A stretch of DNA of 64,000 bases from Bacillota bacterium (GCA_023443745.1 JAEZTB010000020.1:1-64000), one strand, 5' to 3'; positions 42,120 through 50,712 are shown, counted from the first letter of the stretch. Program-made: numbers and translations. The notes: a model not told the origin generated them from the sequence alone.

Positions 42120-42148
42120 TTGAGAATCTTCTTGCCTAATGTTATAAT
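42120..42148 (+). promoter_or_regulatory. Strong SigA promoter of the ATPase/subtilase unit
   Basis: TTGAGA, 17 nt, TATAAT: five of six and six of six matches with ideal spacing. It lies 50 nt before the second XRE remnant and reads into the ATPase and subtilase genes. Confidence 0.75.
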
Positions 42149-42198
42149 GTTTTTAATAGTGCTTAAAGCTGCTTAACTTTAATTAAGAGCGAGCACAT

Positions 42199-42301
42199 AT
42201 GTCAGTTAGCTACAAAAAGCTGTATCCTTGTCCGTATTTGCAAGTCGTTAGAATGTAATATTGGAGATATCATGGATGTCGTGGAAGATGAGAGAAAATA
42301 A
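42199..42301 (+). pseudogene. Second XRE-family regulator remnant, internally deleted
   Basis: ATG 42199 begins MSVSYKKL, nearly the same as the first remnant (MSISYKKL). The sequence then jumps, with a frame change, to LVRICKSLECNIGDIMDVVE and DERK ending at TAA 42301, which matches the C-terminal part of the other copy (ICNVLDCDIGDVVEVVRDK). About 35 codons including the recognition helix are missing. It is a paralogue of the gene at 41300 and occupies the place of a regulator directly upstream of the ATPase/subtilase pair. Confidence 0.75.
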
Positions 42302-42428
42302 ACCGACTAAAGAATATTAATTACACACCAAATCAAAGCCTACGTAGAGGGTATGATTAGGAAGATTTTGCCTTGAACATAATGTAACAGTAGAATTCCA
42401 TCAAATTTAACTGGGGAGTAGTCAATCT

Positions 42429-43421
42429 ATGAAAGCGGAGTTAATGAAACGGCTATTCAAGGGAATCTTCTCTGAAGATGTCGTTTCCCTAAAAAAGATA
42501 GCCAATACGATAATAAGTGAAGAACGGCAGCTCGGTCACGGTAAGCTGGCCAAATCTCTTGAGCACATCAGCGTTACCGAGAAACCGAGGTTCAGTATAT
42601 ACGGAGATAAGGCTAACAACGGAAACGTCACGGGTGTGTCCGCTTTACCCACAAGCAAGCGTGATAACTCCCAACTTGTTTCATTTGTCCCTCGCGAACT
42701 CTTGAAACATCATATGGTGTTGCCGTCTGATGTAGAAAAACGGTTGCAATCAATTGAAAAGGAGTATGCGGCAAGAGGACGTCTTGGTAAATACAACCTT
42801 TCTCCCAAAAGAAAAATTCTCTTGCATGGTTCACCAGGGTGTGGCAAGACACTCAGCGCAGAGCGAATCGCGTGGAATCTGGGCTTGCCTCTCCTTAAGG
42901 TTCGCTTTGATGCCTTGCTTTCCTCATACTTTGGGGAATCGGCTTCAAATCTTCGTGCCGTTTTCGATTACTGCATGAGAGAACCGGTGGTTCTGCTTTT
43001 GGATGAGTGCGATTTCATTGCCAAGTCGAGGATAACAACACAGGATGTCGGCGAAGTGCCTCGCATCGTAAATATGTTATTGACACTTCTTGACGAATAC
43101 AACGCACCCGGACTGGTTATTGCGACAACCAACCTAAAGATTCAGTTGGATGAAGCCTTGTTTCGGCGATTTGATGATGTTATTGAAATTCCTATGCCGC
43201 AAACCGAAGAACGTGAACAACTGCTGAAGATGACTCTTTCTGCTATCCCAGTAGATGCAAGTATCGATTTTCGCACTCTTGCAGAGCAGATGGATGGATA
43301 TTCATATGCCAATATTGTACTGACGGCGCAACGTGCCGCAAAGCATAGCATTTTAGCGGGAAGTAAAAGTGTAGATAGAGCACACTTTGAACAGGCCATA
43401 GCTGAAGGGTCAAAGTTCTAA
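42429..43421 (+). CDS. AAA+ ATPase paired with subtilase (IetA-like)
   Basis: 330 residues, cytoplasmic. Walker A GSPGCGKT (134-141), Walker B VLLLDECD (D192, E193), sensor 1 ATTN and the arginine-finger region FRRFDD are present, so ATP hydrolysis is expected. The first 110 residues are a family-specific N-domain. GGGGAG precedes the ATG. The subtilase gene starts 19 nt downstream. An AAA+ ATPase immediately followed by a cytoplasmic S8 protease is the arrangement called IetAS, listed among anti-phage systems. Assignment is from architecture, not a search. Confidence 0.8.
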   Translation: MKAELMKRLFKGIFSEDVVSLKKIANTIISEERQLGHGKLAKSLEHISVTEKPRFSIYGDKANNGNVTGVSALPTSKRDNSQLVSFVPRELLKHHMVLPSDVEKRLQSIEKEYAARGRLGKYNLSPKRKILLHGSPGCGKTLSAERIAWNLGLPLLKVRFDALLSSYFGESASNLRAVFDYCMREPVVLLLDECDFIAKSRITTQDVGEVPRIVNMLLTLLDEYNAPGLVIATTNLKIQLDEALFRRFDDVIEIPMPQTEEREQLLKMTLSAIPVDASIDFRTLAEQMDGYSYANIVLTAQRAAKHSILAGSKSVDRAHFEQAIAEGSKF

Positions 43422-43440
43422 TCCATAGGAGGAAAATCTT

Positions 43441-45987
43441 ATGCCTAGTACTAATGACTTTATGCACTTGCCATTTCCGTTGAAAAAGACGGGACAAGCA
43501 AAGTATCCGCAAACACCCATTCCTGGCAAACAGGCTACTGCACATAATAAACAAAATCGACAAGCGCACCACGACAGCCTCCGTTCGCAAGCACATGGAT
43601 TGTCGCGATTTTGGCAAGACCGTCAAACTGCGCGCCAAAATCAAAATCTGCCTACCATTGCAGGCGGAGTGCCTTTCTTGCTCGAAATTGAACCAACAAC
43701 CGATGTCGAATTTCTAAGAGGCTTGGGCTTTGAGGTTGTTTGCGATCTTGACGAAGGCTTTATTGTCGTGTCATCAGAACAGACCGACCTTGCGGATTTT
43801 TTACAGAAAGTCGATGAGTTTGTTTCTAATATTAGAGGAACCGGAAACATTGCTAAGGTATATGCGTTACATACCGACGAAGACCGTTTAAAACGCATAT
43901 TGTCCGATGAATTATATGCCCAATGGAGTACCTTGGGAAACGATACGGTTTATACAGTTGAAATTTCAGTTAATTGTGCCGGCACCGCATCGCCTCCTAA
44001 TTTACCGAGCAAAAAGGAAAACGAGTCCGAAGACGAGTATAACAACCGCATTAAAACTAAGATGGACAAGTACCAGCAAGAAGTCGACGAATTAATAATG
44101 GAAAGGCAAACGCAACTGGAAAATATCGTCCATGATTATAATGGCGAATTCATTTCTTCGTTCATTGAGGATGGCGATACATTCTCCGTAACACTGAAAA
44201 TAACTGGAAACGGGCTACGTGACGTTACCCTTAACTATTCATATATTTTTGAGGTCTTGCGTAAAGCGGAGGTTGTGGCAGAAATTGCTGTAGAAAATAC
44301 TCAAGCAGTATCTGACAGTCTTACTATAAATGCACCCTCGTCAGATAGCCCTGTGATTTGTGTCATAGATAGTGGAATTCAAGAAAACCACAAATATCTC
44401 CAACAAGCCATTGTATCGGCGGATTCTGTTTGCCTGATACCACATGAAACAGATACTGTCGACAAGGTTAATTACGGCGGTCATGGTACCAGAGTTGCGG
44501 GTGCCGTATTATATCCTAAAGGTATTCCGACCAGCGGTACATACCAGCTCCCATGCTTCATCAGAAACATGAAGATATTAGGAAACAATAACGGAATGTC
44601 TGACGATGTGAGTCGTGAGGGCGTAATCGATACGGCGGTTAAGCAATTTGCCGTAGATGCACACAAAAAAACAAAGATTTACAACCACTCAATAGGCGAG
44701 CGTAAACCATTCTATGAATTGAAGCATATGTCCTCTTGGGCGGCGAAAATTGACGAGGTTTCATATGAAAATGATGTTCTATTCATCCAAGCTGCAGGAA
44801 ATATAAAAAACGACGTAATAAAGGCACATATACAAGCAGGATATCCTTATCCTGCTTATCTCGGTCAGCCACTTTCGCAAATATCCAATCCTGCACAAAG
44901 TCTACAGGCTTTGACCGTTGGCTCGATTTCACATAGCGATTTTGAAACTGATGATACTATTGCTTTGGGAAAAAATGGTGAAACATCATCTTTCTCCCGC
45001 GTAGGTCCCGGTATTTGGGACAGCATAAAACCTGATGTTGTGGAATATGGAGGAACTCACGCAATTAATAAAGTCGGTGCCACTGTGGATTTGACAACCC
45101 CTGAAGAAGTCTGCCCTGAATTAATTCGTCGTTCGCCACAAGGTCCAGCTTTCTCAAAAGACGACATTGGAACATCGTTTGCGGCACCGAAGGTTACATA
45201 CATAGCTTCGGAAATTCAAAAAGTGTTACCCAATTCACCCGCCTTATTGTACCGTGCTTTAATCGCTCAGTCAGCGCGGTGGTTAAATGTACATTCAGCT
45301 TTATCTACTGAAGAGTGCAAGACATTGCTTCGGCGAACAGGCTATGGTTTGCCCAATGTCGGACGAGCCACACATAACGATGAATATCGGGCAACATTAG
45401 CCTCTATGGAACTAATGGAAATCAGCGATGGTGAAGCCCACATTTATACTGTTAATGTGCCAAATGAACTGCGAAACTTGGGTGAAAACTACAATATTCT
45501 CGTAGAAATAACCCTCTCATACGCTGCAAAGCCAAAGAGAACAAGGAGAAGCCACAGAAGCTATCTCTCAACTTGGCTTGATTGGACTTGTAGCAAAAAG
45601 AACGAGATAAGGCAGGATTTCGAAGCAAGGATTTTTCAGGCCGATTTGTCCGGACAAGATGATGGTCAATTCCCTTGGGTGATTCATGAAAGGCCAAACT
45701 GGGGGCAAGCGAAAGATTTTGCGCGTCCAAGACAAACTTTGCAAAAAGACTGGTGTGTTGTAAACGCCAGTCAATTGAGCGATGAATTTTGCATTGCCGT
45801 TCGAGGGCATAAAGGTTGGGGTAGCCTTTTTAAGGCGAAATATGCTCTTGCCGTGAGCTTTGAGGCGATTGACCAGAATATCGAAATTTATGAATATATA
45901 CGCCTGAGTAATCAGGTTGAGGTTGAAACTACCGTTGAGAATCAAGAGATAAATGTTGAAGTTGACTATGGCGGTGATTCATTTTAA
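43441..45987 (+). CDS. Cytoplasmic subtilisin-like (S8) protease (IetS-like)
   Basis: 848 residues. The catalytic triad is complete: D310 (VIDSG), H348 (GGHGTRVAG) and S579 (GTSFAAP); oxyanion N454 (AAGN). There is no signal peptide; the N-terminus is basic and Gln-rich (about residues 1-65), followed by a domain of about 240 residues before the protease, and about 230 residues after it, including an Arg/Lys-rich patch (KPKRTRRSHRSYL). Lack of export signal and linkage to an AAA+ ATPase imply an intracellular, ATPase-controlled protease, as in IetAS-type defence. AGGAGG precedes the ATG. No terminator follows until the duplicated ppdK terminator at 46144. Confidence 0.85.
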   Translation: MPSTNDFMHLPFPLKKTGQAKYPQTPIPGKQATAHNKQNRQAHHDSLRSQAHGLSRFWQDRQTARQNQNLPTIAGGVPFLLEIEPTTDVEFLRGLGFEVVCDLDEGFIVVSSEQTDLADFLQKVDEFVSNIRGTGNIAKVYALHTDEDRLKRILSDELYAQWSTLGNDTVYTVEISVNCAGTASPPNLPSKKENESEDEYNNRIKTKMDKYQQEVDELIMERQTQLENIVHDYNGEFISSFIEDGDTFSVTLKITGNGLRDVTLNYSYIFEVLRKAEVVAEIAVENTQAVSDSLTINAPSSDSPVICVIDSGIQENHKYLQQAIVSADSVCLIPHETDTVDKVNYGGHGTRVAGAVLYPKGIPTSGTYQLPCFIRNMKILGNNNGMSDDVSREGVIDTAVKQFAVDAHKKTKIYNHSIGERKPFYELKHMSSWAAKIDEVSYENDVLFIQAAGNIKNDVIKAHIQAGYPYPAYLGQPLSQISNPAQSLQALTVGSISHSDFETDDTIALGKNGETSSFSRVGPGIWDSIKPDVVEYGGTHAINKVGATVDLTTPEEVCPELIRRSPQGPAFSKDDIGTSFAAPKVTYIASEIQKVLPNSPALLYRALIAQSARWLNVHSALSTEECKTLLRRTGYGLPNVGRATHNDEYRATLASMELMEISDGEAHIYTVNVPNELRNLGENYNILVEITLSYAAKPKRTRRSHRSYLSTWLDWTCSKKNEIRQDFEARIFQADLSGQDDGQFPWVIHERPNWGQAKDFARPRQTLQKDWCVVNASQLSDEFCIAVRGHKGWGSLFKAKYALAVSFEAIDQNIEIYEYIRLSNQVEVETTVENQEINVEVDYGGDSF

Positions 45988-46042
45988 GGTTGAAATAATA
46001 TTATGAAGTGTAACTTAATCGCAAAAATTTAAGATAGGACCT

Positions 46043-46178
46043 AAATGATTGCGGCAGTACAAGCCGCAGTAAAGATAAACAGTAAGGATTTTTCTTGTCA
46101 GACATACTTACCTGGATAAGATACTCAATATTGTTGATGATATGAAAGCCGATGAGCAATACCAGCTCATCGGCTTTT
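46043..46178 (+). repeat. Right direct repeat of the island: ppdK tail remnant and terminator
   Basis: ATTGCGGCAGTACAAGCCGC (from 46049) with AGTAA reads IAAVQAAV in one frame, close to the ppdK C-terminus LAAAQAAV. After 58 nt the 48-bp terminator block (46131-46178) matches 41136-41183 at 46 of 48 positions. The hairpin AAAGCCGATGAGC/GCTCATCGGCTTT is intact and now terminates the subtilase transcript. Confidence 0.8.
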
Positions 46179-46204
46179 GTGCGTGTACCGCTATTCGATT
46201 TTGA

Positions 46205-46232
46205 TTGACAACTGTTTCTAAAATTATATAAT
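46205..46232 (+). promoter_or_regulatory. Consensus SigA promoter of the radical SAM gene
   Basis: TTGACA, 16 nt, TATAAT: both hexamers are perfect. Confidence 0.8.
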
Positions 46233-46238
46233 TAATTC

Positions 46239-46259
46239 GCACAAGGGTAATACTTGCGC
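46239..46259. promoter_or_regulatory. Inverted repeat over the start site, possible operator
   Basis: GCACAAG - 7 nt - CTTGCGC is an inverted repeat with one mismatch, placed 7-27 nt after the perfect -10 box. It could be an operator or the base of a leader hairpin. Confidence 0.4.
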
Positions 46260-46310
46260 ATAAGTTAGGTAAGTATGAAATTTATTTCCGCTAAAACGGA
46301 GGAAAAGTAT

Positions 46311-47426
46311 TTGAAAATGAATGAAGTATTCGATTTGGCGAGCTATTTAAACGATGGCATTGAAAATATAGTAATCAGCGCTATAAAGGCTTCTATAACC
46401 AACCCCAGAGAGAGTATCTTTTTGGCAAAATTCGCTTTAGCATGCAAGCATGCAAAAAAACTCCGCTTGGAGGCAGAGAAAAATGGCGAGCATATCCCGC
46501 CGTTTTTAATTGCAAGTATTACCAGTAAATGCAATCTGCACTGTGCAGGGTGTTACGCAAGATCAAATCATGCCTGCCATGATAAGGAGGCAAACAATCA
46601 ACTGACAGAAGAGGAATGGCTTGATATTTTTCATGATGCAAAAAATATAGGTGTCTCATTTATCCTGTTGGCAGGCGGAGAACCTCTGATGCGGCCGGAA
46701 GTAATAAAATCCGCAGGTAAGATTCAGGATATCTTATTTCCTATATTTACAAATGGAACGATGATCAATGAAGATTACATAAACATGTTTTTAAAATATC
46801 GCAATTTAGTTCCTGTACTTAGTATCGAAGGTGATGAAAATATAACAGATGCCAGGCGCGGAGATGGCGTGTATAAAAAAATATTTAATGCAATGGATAG
46901 CTTACAGCAAAATAAGATATTTTATGGTGCATCTATAACAGTAACGAAGGGAAATTTGAAAGAAGTCGCATCAGTAGAATTTTTGGATAAGCTACGAAAA
47001 AAACATTGCAAGCTTGTTTTCTATGTAGAATATGTTCCTGTAGCCAGTAATTCAGAAGAATCGGCACCTGAAGCAGCCGAAAGAGAGTATTTAAATGATG
47101 AATTATTAAAGCTTAGGCAAAGCTATGAGGATTTGCTTCTTATTTCTTTTCCAGGGGATGAAAAAGCTTCAGGAGGTTGTCTTGCAGCAGGACGCGGATT
47201 TTTTCATATTAATTCCCATGGCGGAGCTGAACCCTGCCCATTTTCTCCATATTCGGATACCAGCTTAAAGACTACGTCCTTAAAAGAAGCAATGAATTCG
47301 CCGTTATTTCGTAAATTACGGGATAGTAATGTATTAATTGAGGATCAGACCGGTCACGTGGGTGGCTGTGTACTCTTTGAAAGAGAGGAATTGGTACGGA
47401 CGTTGATAAAAAATGAGTTGCCATAA
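46311..47426 (+). CDS. Radical SAM protein with SPASM-like C-terminus
   Basis: 371 residues from a TTG at 46311, chosen because GGAGG (46298-46302) is 8 nt upstream; an ATG at 46317 and an upstream ATG at 46275 (weaker site) are alternatives. The radical SAM motif CNLHCAGCY (C-x3-C-x2-C) is followed by LLAGGEPLMRPEV and VLSIEGDENITDARRGDG. C-terminal cysteines (GGCLAAGRGFF, EPCPFSPYSD, GGCVLF) suggest an auxiliary cluster of the SPASM/Twitch type. These enzymes often modify peptides, but no precursor peptide is evident nearby. It stands alone between the island and radC. Confidence 0.82.
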   Translation: MKMNEVFDLASYLNDGIENIVISAIKASITNPRESIFLAKFALACKHAKKLRLEAEKNGEHIPPFLIASITSKCNLHCAGCYARSNHACHDKEANNQLTEEEWLDIFHDAKNIGVSFILLAGGEPLMRPEVIKSAGKIQDILFPIFTNGTMINEDYINMFLKYRNLVPVLSIEGDENITDARRGDGVYKKIFNAMDSLQQNKIFYGASITVTKGNLKEVASVEFLDKLRKKHCKLVFYVEYVPVASNSEESAPEAAEREYLNDELLKLRQSYEDLLLISFPGDEKASGGCLAAGRGFFHINSHGGAEPCPFSPYSDTSLKTTSLKEAMNSPLFRKLRDSNVLIEDQTGHVGGCVLFEREELVRTLIKNELP

Positions 47427-47506
47427 GCAGATAAAATATGGTAATATTAACAAGACAAATAATGTAAGAACTATCAAAATTTAATAGAACCGAAAGGATG
47501 AAAATC

Positions 47507-48199
47507 ATGGCTGATGCCGCTACCCATGGCGGACACCGCAATAGAGTAAAAGAAAGATATCTGGAAGAAGGCTTGGATGGTTTTCAGGATCATCAAATCG
47601 TTGAATTTCTGTTGTTCTATTGCATCCCCATGAAGGATACCAATGAATTGGCCCACCACATGATAAAAGAGTTTGGTAATCTTCATGACCTTTTGGAGGC
47701 CGACCCCCGAGATATCGCCAGACGTTGCGATATCAGCCTAAATACAGCAATCCTCATTTCTCTTGTAGCACCCCTGTCCCGCAGATATTTAAAGCAGAAA
47801 TGGGGCGATCGGCCTATTGTAAATTCCTCTTCTAAAGCCGGTAATTATGCCATGACACTTTTTGCCGGCCGCATATACGAATGCTTCTTCGTTATCTGTC
47901 TCGATTCTCAAAACCGCGTAAACCATGCTGCATTGGTCCATGAAGGTACCATCAATGAGGCGCCGGTTTATCCAAGGCTTATTGTGGAAACAGCTCTCCG
48001 CCATAAGGCCAACAGTATCATTCTCTCTCATAATCATCCGGGTGGCAGCCTTAAGGCCTCCAATGCCGACATTGACGTTACTCGAAAGATATGTCAGGCC
48101 ATGAAGCCCATCTCCGTTCATGTGGTTGATCATATCATTGTGGCGGGCGACCATTATGTCAGCTTCGCAGAGCAGGGTTTAATGGAAACCATGATTTGA
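47507..48199 (+). CDS. radC: RadC family JAMM-domain protein
   Basis: 230 residues from the ATG at 47507 (AAAGG 9 nt upstream; the ATG at 47498 is too close to it). An N-terminal helix-hairpin-helix-like region is followed by a JAMM metalloprotease-fold domain with E (HEGTINEAPVY) and HNHPGGSLKASNADID. Despite the name, a role in DNA repair is doubtful, and the molecular function is unknown. A terminator follows. Confidence 0.88.
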   Translation: MADAATHGGHRNRVKERYLEEGLDGFQDHQIVEFLLFYCIPMKDTNELAHHMIKEFGNLHDLLEADPRDIARRCDISLNTAILISLVAPLSRRYLKQKWGDRPIVNSSSKAGNYAMTLFAGRIYECFFVICLDSQNRVNHAALVHEGTINEAPVYPRLIVETALRHKANSIILSHNHPGGSLKASNADIDVTRKICQAMKPISVHVVDHIIVAGDHYVSFAEQGLMETMI

Positions 48200-48280
48200 T
48201 GTCCTTCTTGTTGTACGGCTGGACTACCAGCCCTATATGGAGTGGGACTAAATACCTATTCGTCATTTTAACTAAAAATT

Positions 48281-48310
48281 AAAACGCGTCGCTTTATGTC
48301 GCGTTTTTTT
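48281..48310 (+). terminator. Intrinsic terminator after radC
   Basis: AAAACGCG pairs with CGCGTTTT across an 11-nt loop, continuing into a T-run (TTTTTTT) and CTTTTT. Confidence 0.75.
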
Positions 48311-48541
48311 CTTTTTGTTAATTCTTTGTCGAGGATTGCCGTTGTCTTTACAAATAGGCTAAAAGCGTTTTTAATTCAGTGTTTCCGGCATTTTGTATAA
48401 CCTCCTTAAAACACAATATGTCGTATGCATGTCATGACGATTTATTAAAATGTGGCATTGTGCTCAACGATTGCAGGGGTCTCAAACCCTTAATAATACT
48501 AAGTTCCGTCATTTTGCACAAAAAAACAGGCAAATCATGGA

Positions 48542-48570
48542 TTGACACTATATATTGTGTATGATAATAT
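48542..48570 (+). promoter_or_regulatory. Promoter of nrdD-nrdG
   Basis: TTGACA, 17 nt, TAATAT with TGA upstream of the -10 (extended). It ends 51 nt before nrdD and is covered by the NrdR box at 48545-48560. Confidence 0.75.
48545..48560. promoter_or_regulatory. NrdR box
   Basis: ACACTATATATTGTGT is a 16-bp near-perfect palindrome that exactly fits the NrdR consensus ACACwATATATwGTGT. It occupies the promoter spacer, so the ATP/dATP-responsive repressor NrdR would block transcription of nrdD. NrdR boxes are usually paired; I see only one convincing copy nearby. Confidence 0.88.
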
Positions 48571-48621
48571 TGTTGACGTCGAGATGTTGATATTTTATAC
48601 CGAAGCAGGAGGCAATCTGCA

Positions 48622-50712
48622 ATGATTGAGAAGATACGAAAGAGAGACGGAAGTATTGAGGAATTTGCGCCTGAGAAAATTACATCTGCTATATTCAAAG
48701 CAGCAGCTGCCTGTGGAGGAAACGATTTCAGCCTTGCTCAACAACTCAGTAACAAGGTTGTAGAGATGGCAAACGAAAAGTACAAAGGAAAAATACCCGA
48801 GGTTGAGCAAATTCAGGATCTCGTGGAGTACGTACTTATTGAGAACGGTCATTCAAAAACAGCCAAGGCCTTCATCTTGTATCGTGAGAAACGAAAGAGC
48901 GCCAGAGAAATGAATGCTCTTATTGGTGCCACCATTAATATGTTTGGGGACTATTTAGGAGACAAGGACTGGAAGATACAGGAGAATGCCAACACACAAA
49001 AGAGTGTTAACGGCCTGAATAATTACATCCGAGAAATCTTCACCAAGAACTATTGGCTTCATGAGATCTACCCGGCAGAAGTTCGTACCGCTCATGAAAG
49101 CGGTGATTGCCACATTCATGATATGGGCTTTTTTGGCGCTTATTGCGCAGGGTGGGATTTAAGACAGCTTCTTTTTGACGGTTTTGGAGGCGTTCCCGGA
49201 AAAGTGGAGAGCAAACCTGCCAAGCATTTAAGAAGCTTTCTTGGCCAGATCGTCAACTCTACCTTTACAACCCAGGGAGAGCTGGCCGGTGCACAGGCTT
49301 GGTCAAGCTTTGACACTTATTGCGCACCATTTATTCGCTATGACAATCTGACCTATGCACAGGTGAAGCAATGTATTCAGGAATTTGTCTTTAACATTAA
49401 TGTTCCAACTCGAGTCGGCTTCCAATGCCCCTTTTCCAACTTAACCTTCGATATAAAGGTTCCTAAAACCCTTAAGGATGAGCCTGTTGTATGCGGAGGC
49501 CAATACACCAATGATAAATATGGAGACTTCCAGGCGGAAATGGACATCCTTAACAAGGCTTTCTGTGAAGTGATGCTTGAGGGGGATGCCAAAGGGCGTG
49601 TTTTCACCTTCCCGATTCCTACTCTTAATATTACAAGAGAGTTTGATTGGGATAGCCCCGCCGTTGAAGGCTTTATGAAGATTACCTGCAAATATGGGAT
49701 TCCATACTTTGCAAATTATATTAATTCTGATCTTTCTCCTGAGGACGCGATTTCCATGTGTTGCAGGCTCCGCCTTAACACCTCCGAGCTCAGGAAAAGA
49801 GGCGGGGGCTTATTTGGAAGTAATCCCCTGACCGGATCCGTAGGTGTTTTCACCATCAATCTGCCAAGAATCGGGTATTTGAGTTCTACGAAAGAAGAAT
49901 TTAGAGCAAGACTTTATGAAATGGCAAAGATAGGAAAAACCTCCCTTGAAATCAAAAGAAAAATTATTGAACAACAATCGGAAAAGGGGCTTTATCCTTA
50001 TACGACACATTATCTCAGAAATGTTAAACAAAGAACGGGGTCCTATTGGTATAATCATTTCGCCACTATTGGCATTGTGGGCATGAACGAGGCTCTGCTT
50101 AACTTTATGGGCAAGGATATCACCACTCGGGAAGGCCAGCAGTTTGCTGTTGAAATTATGAATTATCTTCGCGATGTTATGGTGGAATTCCAGGAGGAAA
50201 CAGGAAATGTATATAACCTGGAAGCGACCCCTGCCGAAGGTACTTCGTACCGGCTTGCAAAGCTTGATAAGCAGCGTTATCCGGATATCATCACTGCAGG
50301 ATTTGATATACCCTATTACACCAACTCCACTCAGCTTCCTGTTGGCTTTACCGACGACATCTTTGAGTGCATCGAGCTTCAGGATGAATTACAATCCCTT
50401 TATACAGGCGGTACCGTCCAGCATCTCTATCTAGGTGAGAGCATCAAAGAATCCGAGGTATGCAAAAACCTCATCAGAAGAATATTTGAGCGCTACAAGA
50501 TGCCCTATATCACAATTACGCCGACCTTCTCCATCTGCAATACCCATGGCTACATCCAGGGCGAAAATTATGAGTGTCCCACATGCGGCGCGCAAACAGA
50601 AGTTTGGTCAAGGGTTGTCGGCTATTTGAGGCCTGTGGCTAATTATAACAAGGGCAAAAAAGAAGAGTTTGCCACGCGTAAGGATTTTGTTGTAAAAGAT
50701 CAGGTAGGATAG
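48622..50712 (+). CDS. nrdD: Anaerobic ribonucleoside-triphosphate reductase (class III)
   Basis: 696 residues. The N-terminal ATP-cone (KIRKRDGSIEEFAPEKITSA, residues 1-90) provides allosteric control. The glycyl-radical loop RVVGYLRPV places the radical glycine at residue 667, and the C-terminal zinc site YECPTCGAQ precedes it. It reduces ribonucleotides to deoxyribonucleotides without oxygen, after activation by NrdG, encoded next. AGGAGG precedes the ATG. Controlled by NrdR (see box). Confidence 0.96.
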   Translation: MIEKIRKRDGSIEEFAPEKITSAIFKAAAACGGNDFSLAQQLSNKVVEMANEKYKGKIPEVEQIQDLVEYVLIENGHSKTAKAFILYREKRKSAREMNALIGATINMFGDYLGDKDWKIQENANTQKSVNGLNNYIREIFTKNYWLHEIYPAEVRTAHESGDCHIHDMGFFGAYCAGWDLRQLLFDGFGGVPGKVESKPAKHLRSFLGQIVNSTFTTQGELAGAQAWSSFDTYCAPFIRYDNLTYAQVKQCIQEFVFNINVPTRVGFQCPFSNLTFDIKVPKTLKDEPVVCGGQYTNDKYGDFQAEMDILNKAFCEVMLEGDAKGRVFTFPIPTLNITREFDWDSPAVEGFMKITCKYGIPYFANYINSDLSPEDAISMCCRLRLNTSELRKRGGGLFGSNPLTGSVGVFTINLPRIGYLSSTKEEFRARLYEMAKIGKTSLEIKRKIIEQQSEKGLYPYTTHYLRNVKQRTGSYWYNHFATIGIVGMNEALLNFMGKDITTREGQQFAVEIMNYLRDVMVEFQEETGNVYNLEATPAEGTSYRLAKLDKQRYPDIITAGFDIPYYTNSTQLPVGFTDDIFECIELQDELQSLYTGGTVQHLYLGESIKESEVCKNLIRRIFERYKMPYITITPTFSICNTHGYIQGENYECPTCGAQTEVWSRVVGYLRPVANYNKGKKEEFATRKDFVVKDQVG

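Larger units (their letters stand above)
41184..46130. mobile_element. Putative ~5-kb defence island between duplicated ppdK terminators
   Basis: The segment lies between two copies of the ppdK tail/terminator about 5.0 kb apart. Cargo: a broken XRE gene, a 181-residue unknown protein, a second broken XRE gene, an AAA+ ATPase and a subtilase, all rightward. No integrase, transposase or terminal inverted repeat was recognised, so the mechanism of capture is not known. Capture by homologous recombination with a donor carrying a diverged ppdK end would explain the imperfect repeat. Confidence 0.6.
48200..48621 (+). other. Intergenic region between radC and nrdD
   Basis: It holds a small hairpin GGCTGG-ACTA-CCAGCC (48217-48232), the radC terminator (48281-48310), a weak NrdR-like site (ACACAATATG, 48411-48420), and the nrdD promoter with an NrdR box (48542-48570). 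A 61-codon open frame at 48379-48564 has no ribosome binding site and is not believed. Nothing else recognised. Confidence 0.6.

Noticed and set aside
41184..46130. Classical transposon or prophage
   Set aside because: No transposase, integrase, phage structural gene or terminal inverted repeats were found inside the island; the only boundary signal is the duplicated ppdK end.
48379..48564. Open frame of 61 codons upstream of nrdD
   Set aside because: It starts at GTG without a ribosome binding site and runs into the nrdD promoter and NrdR box.
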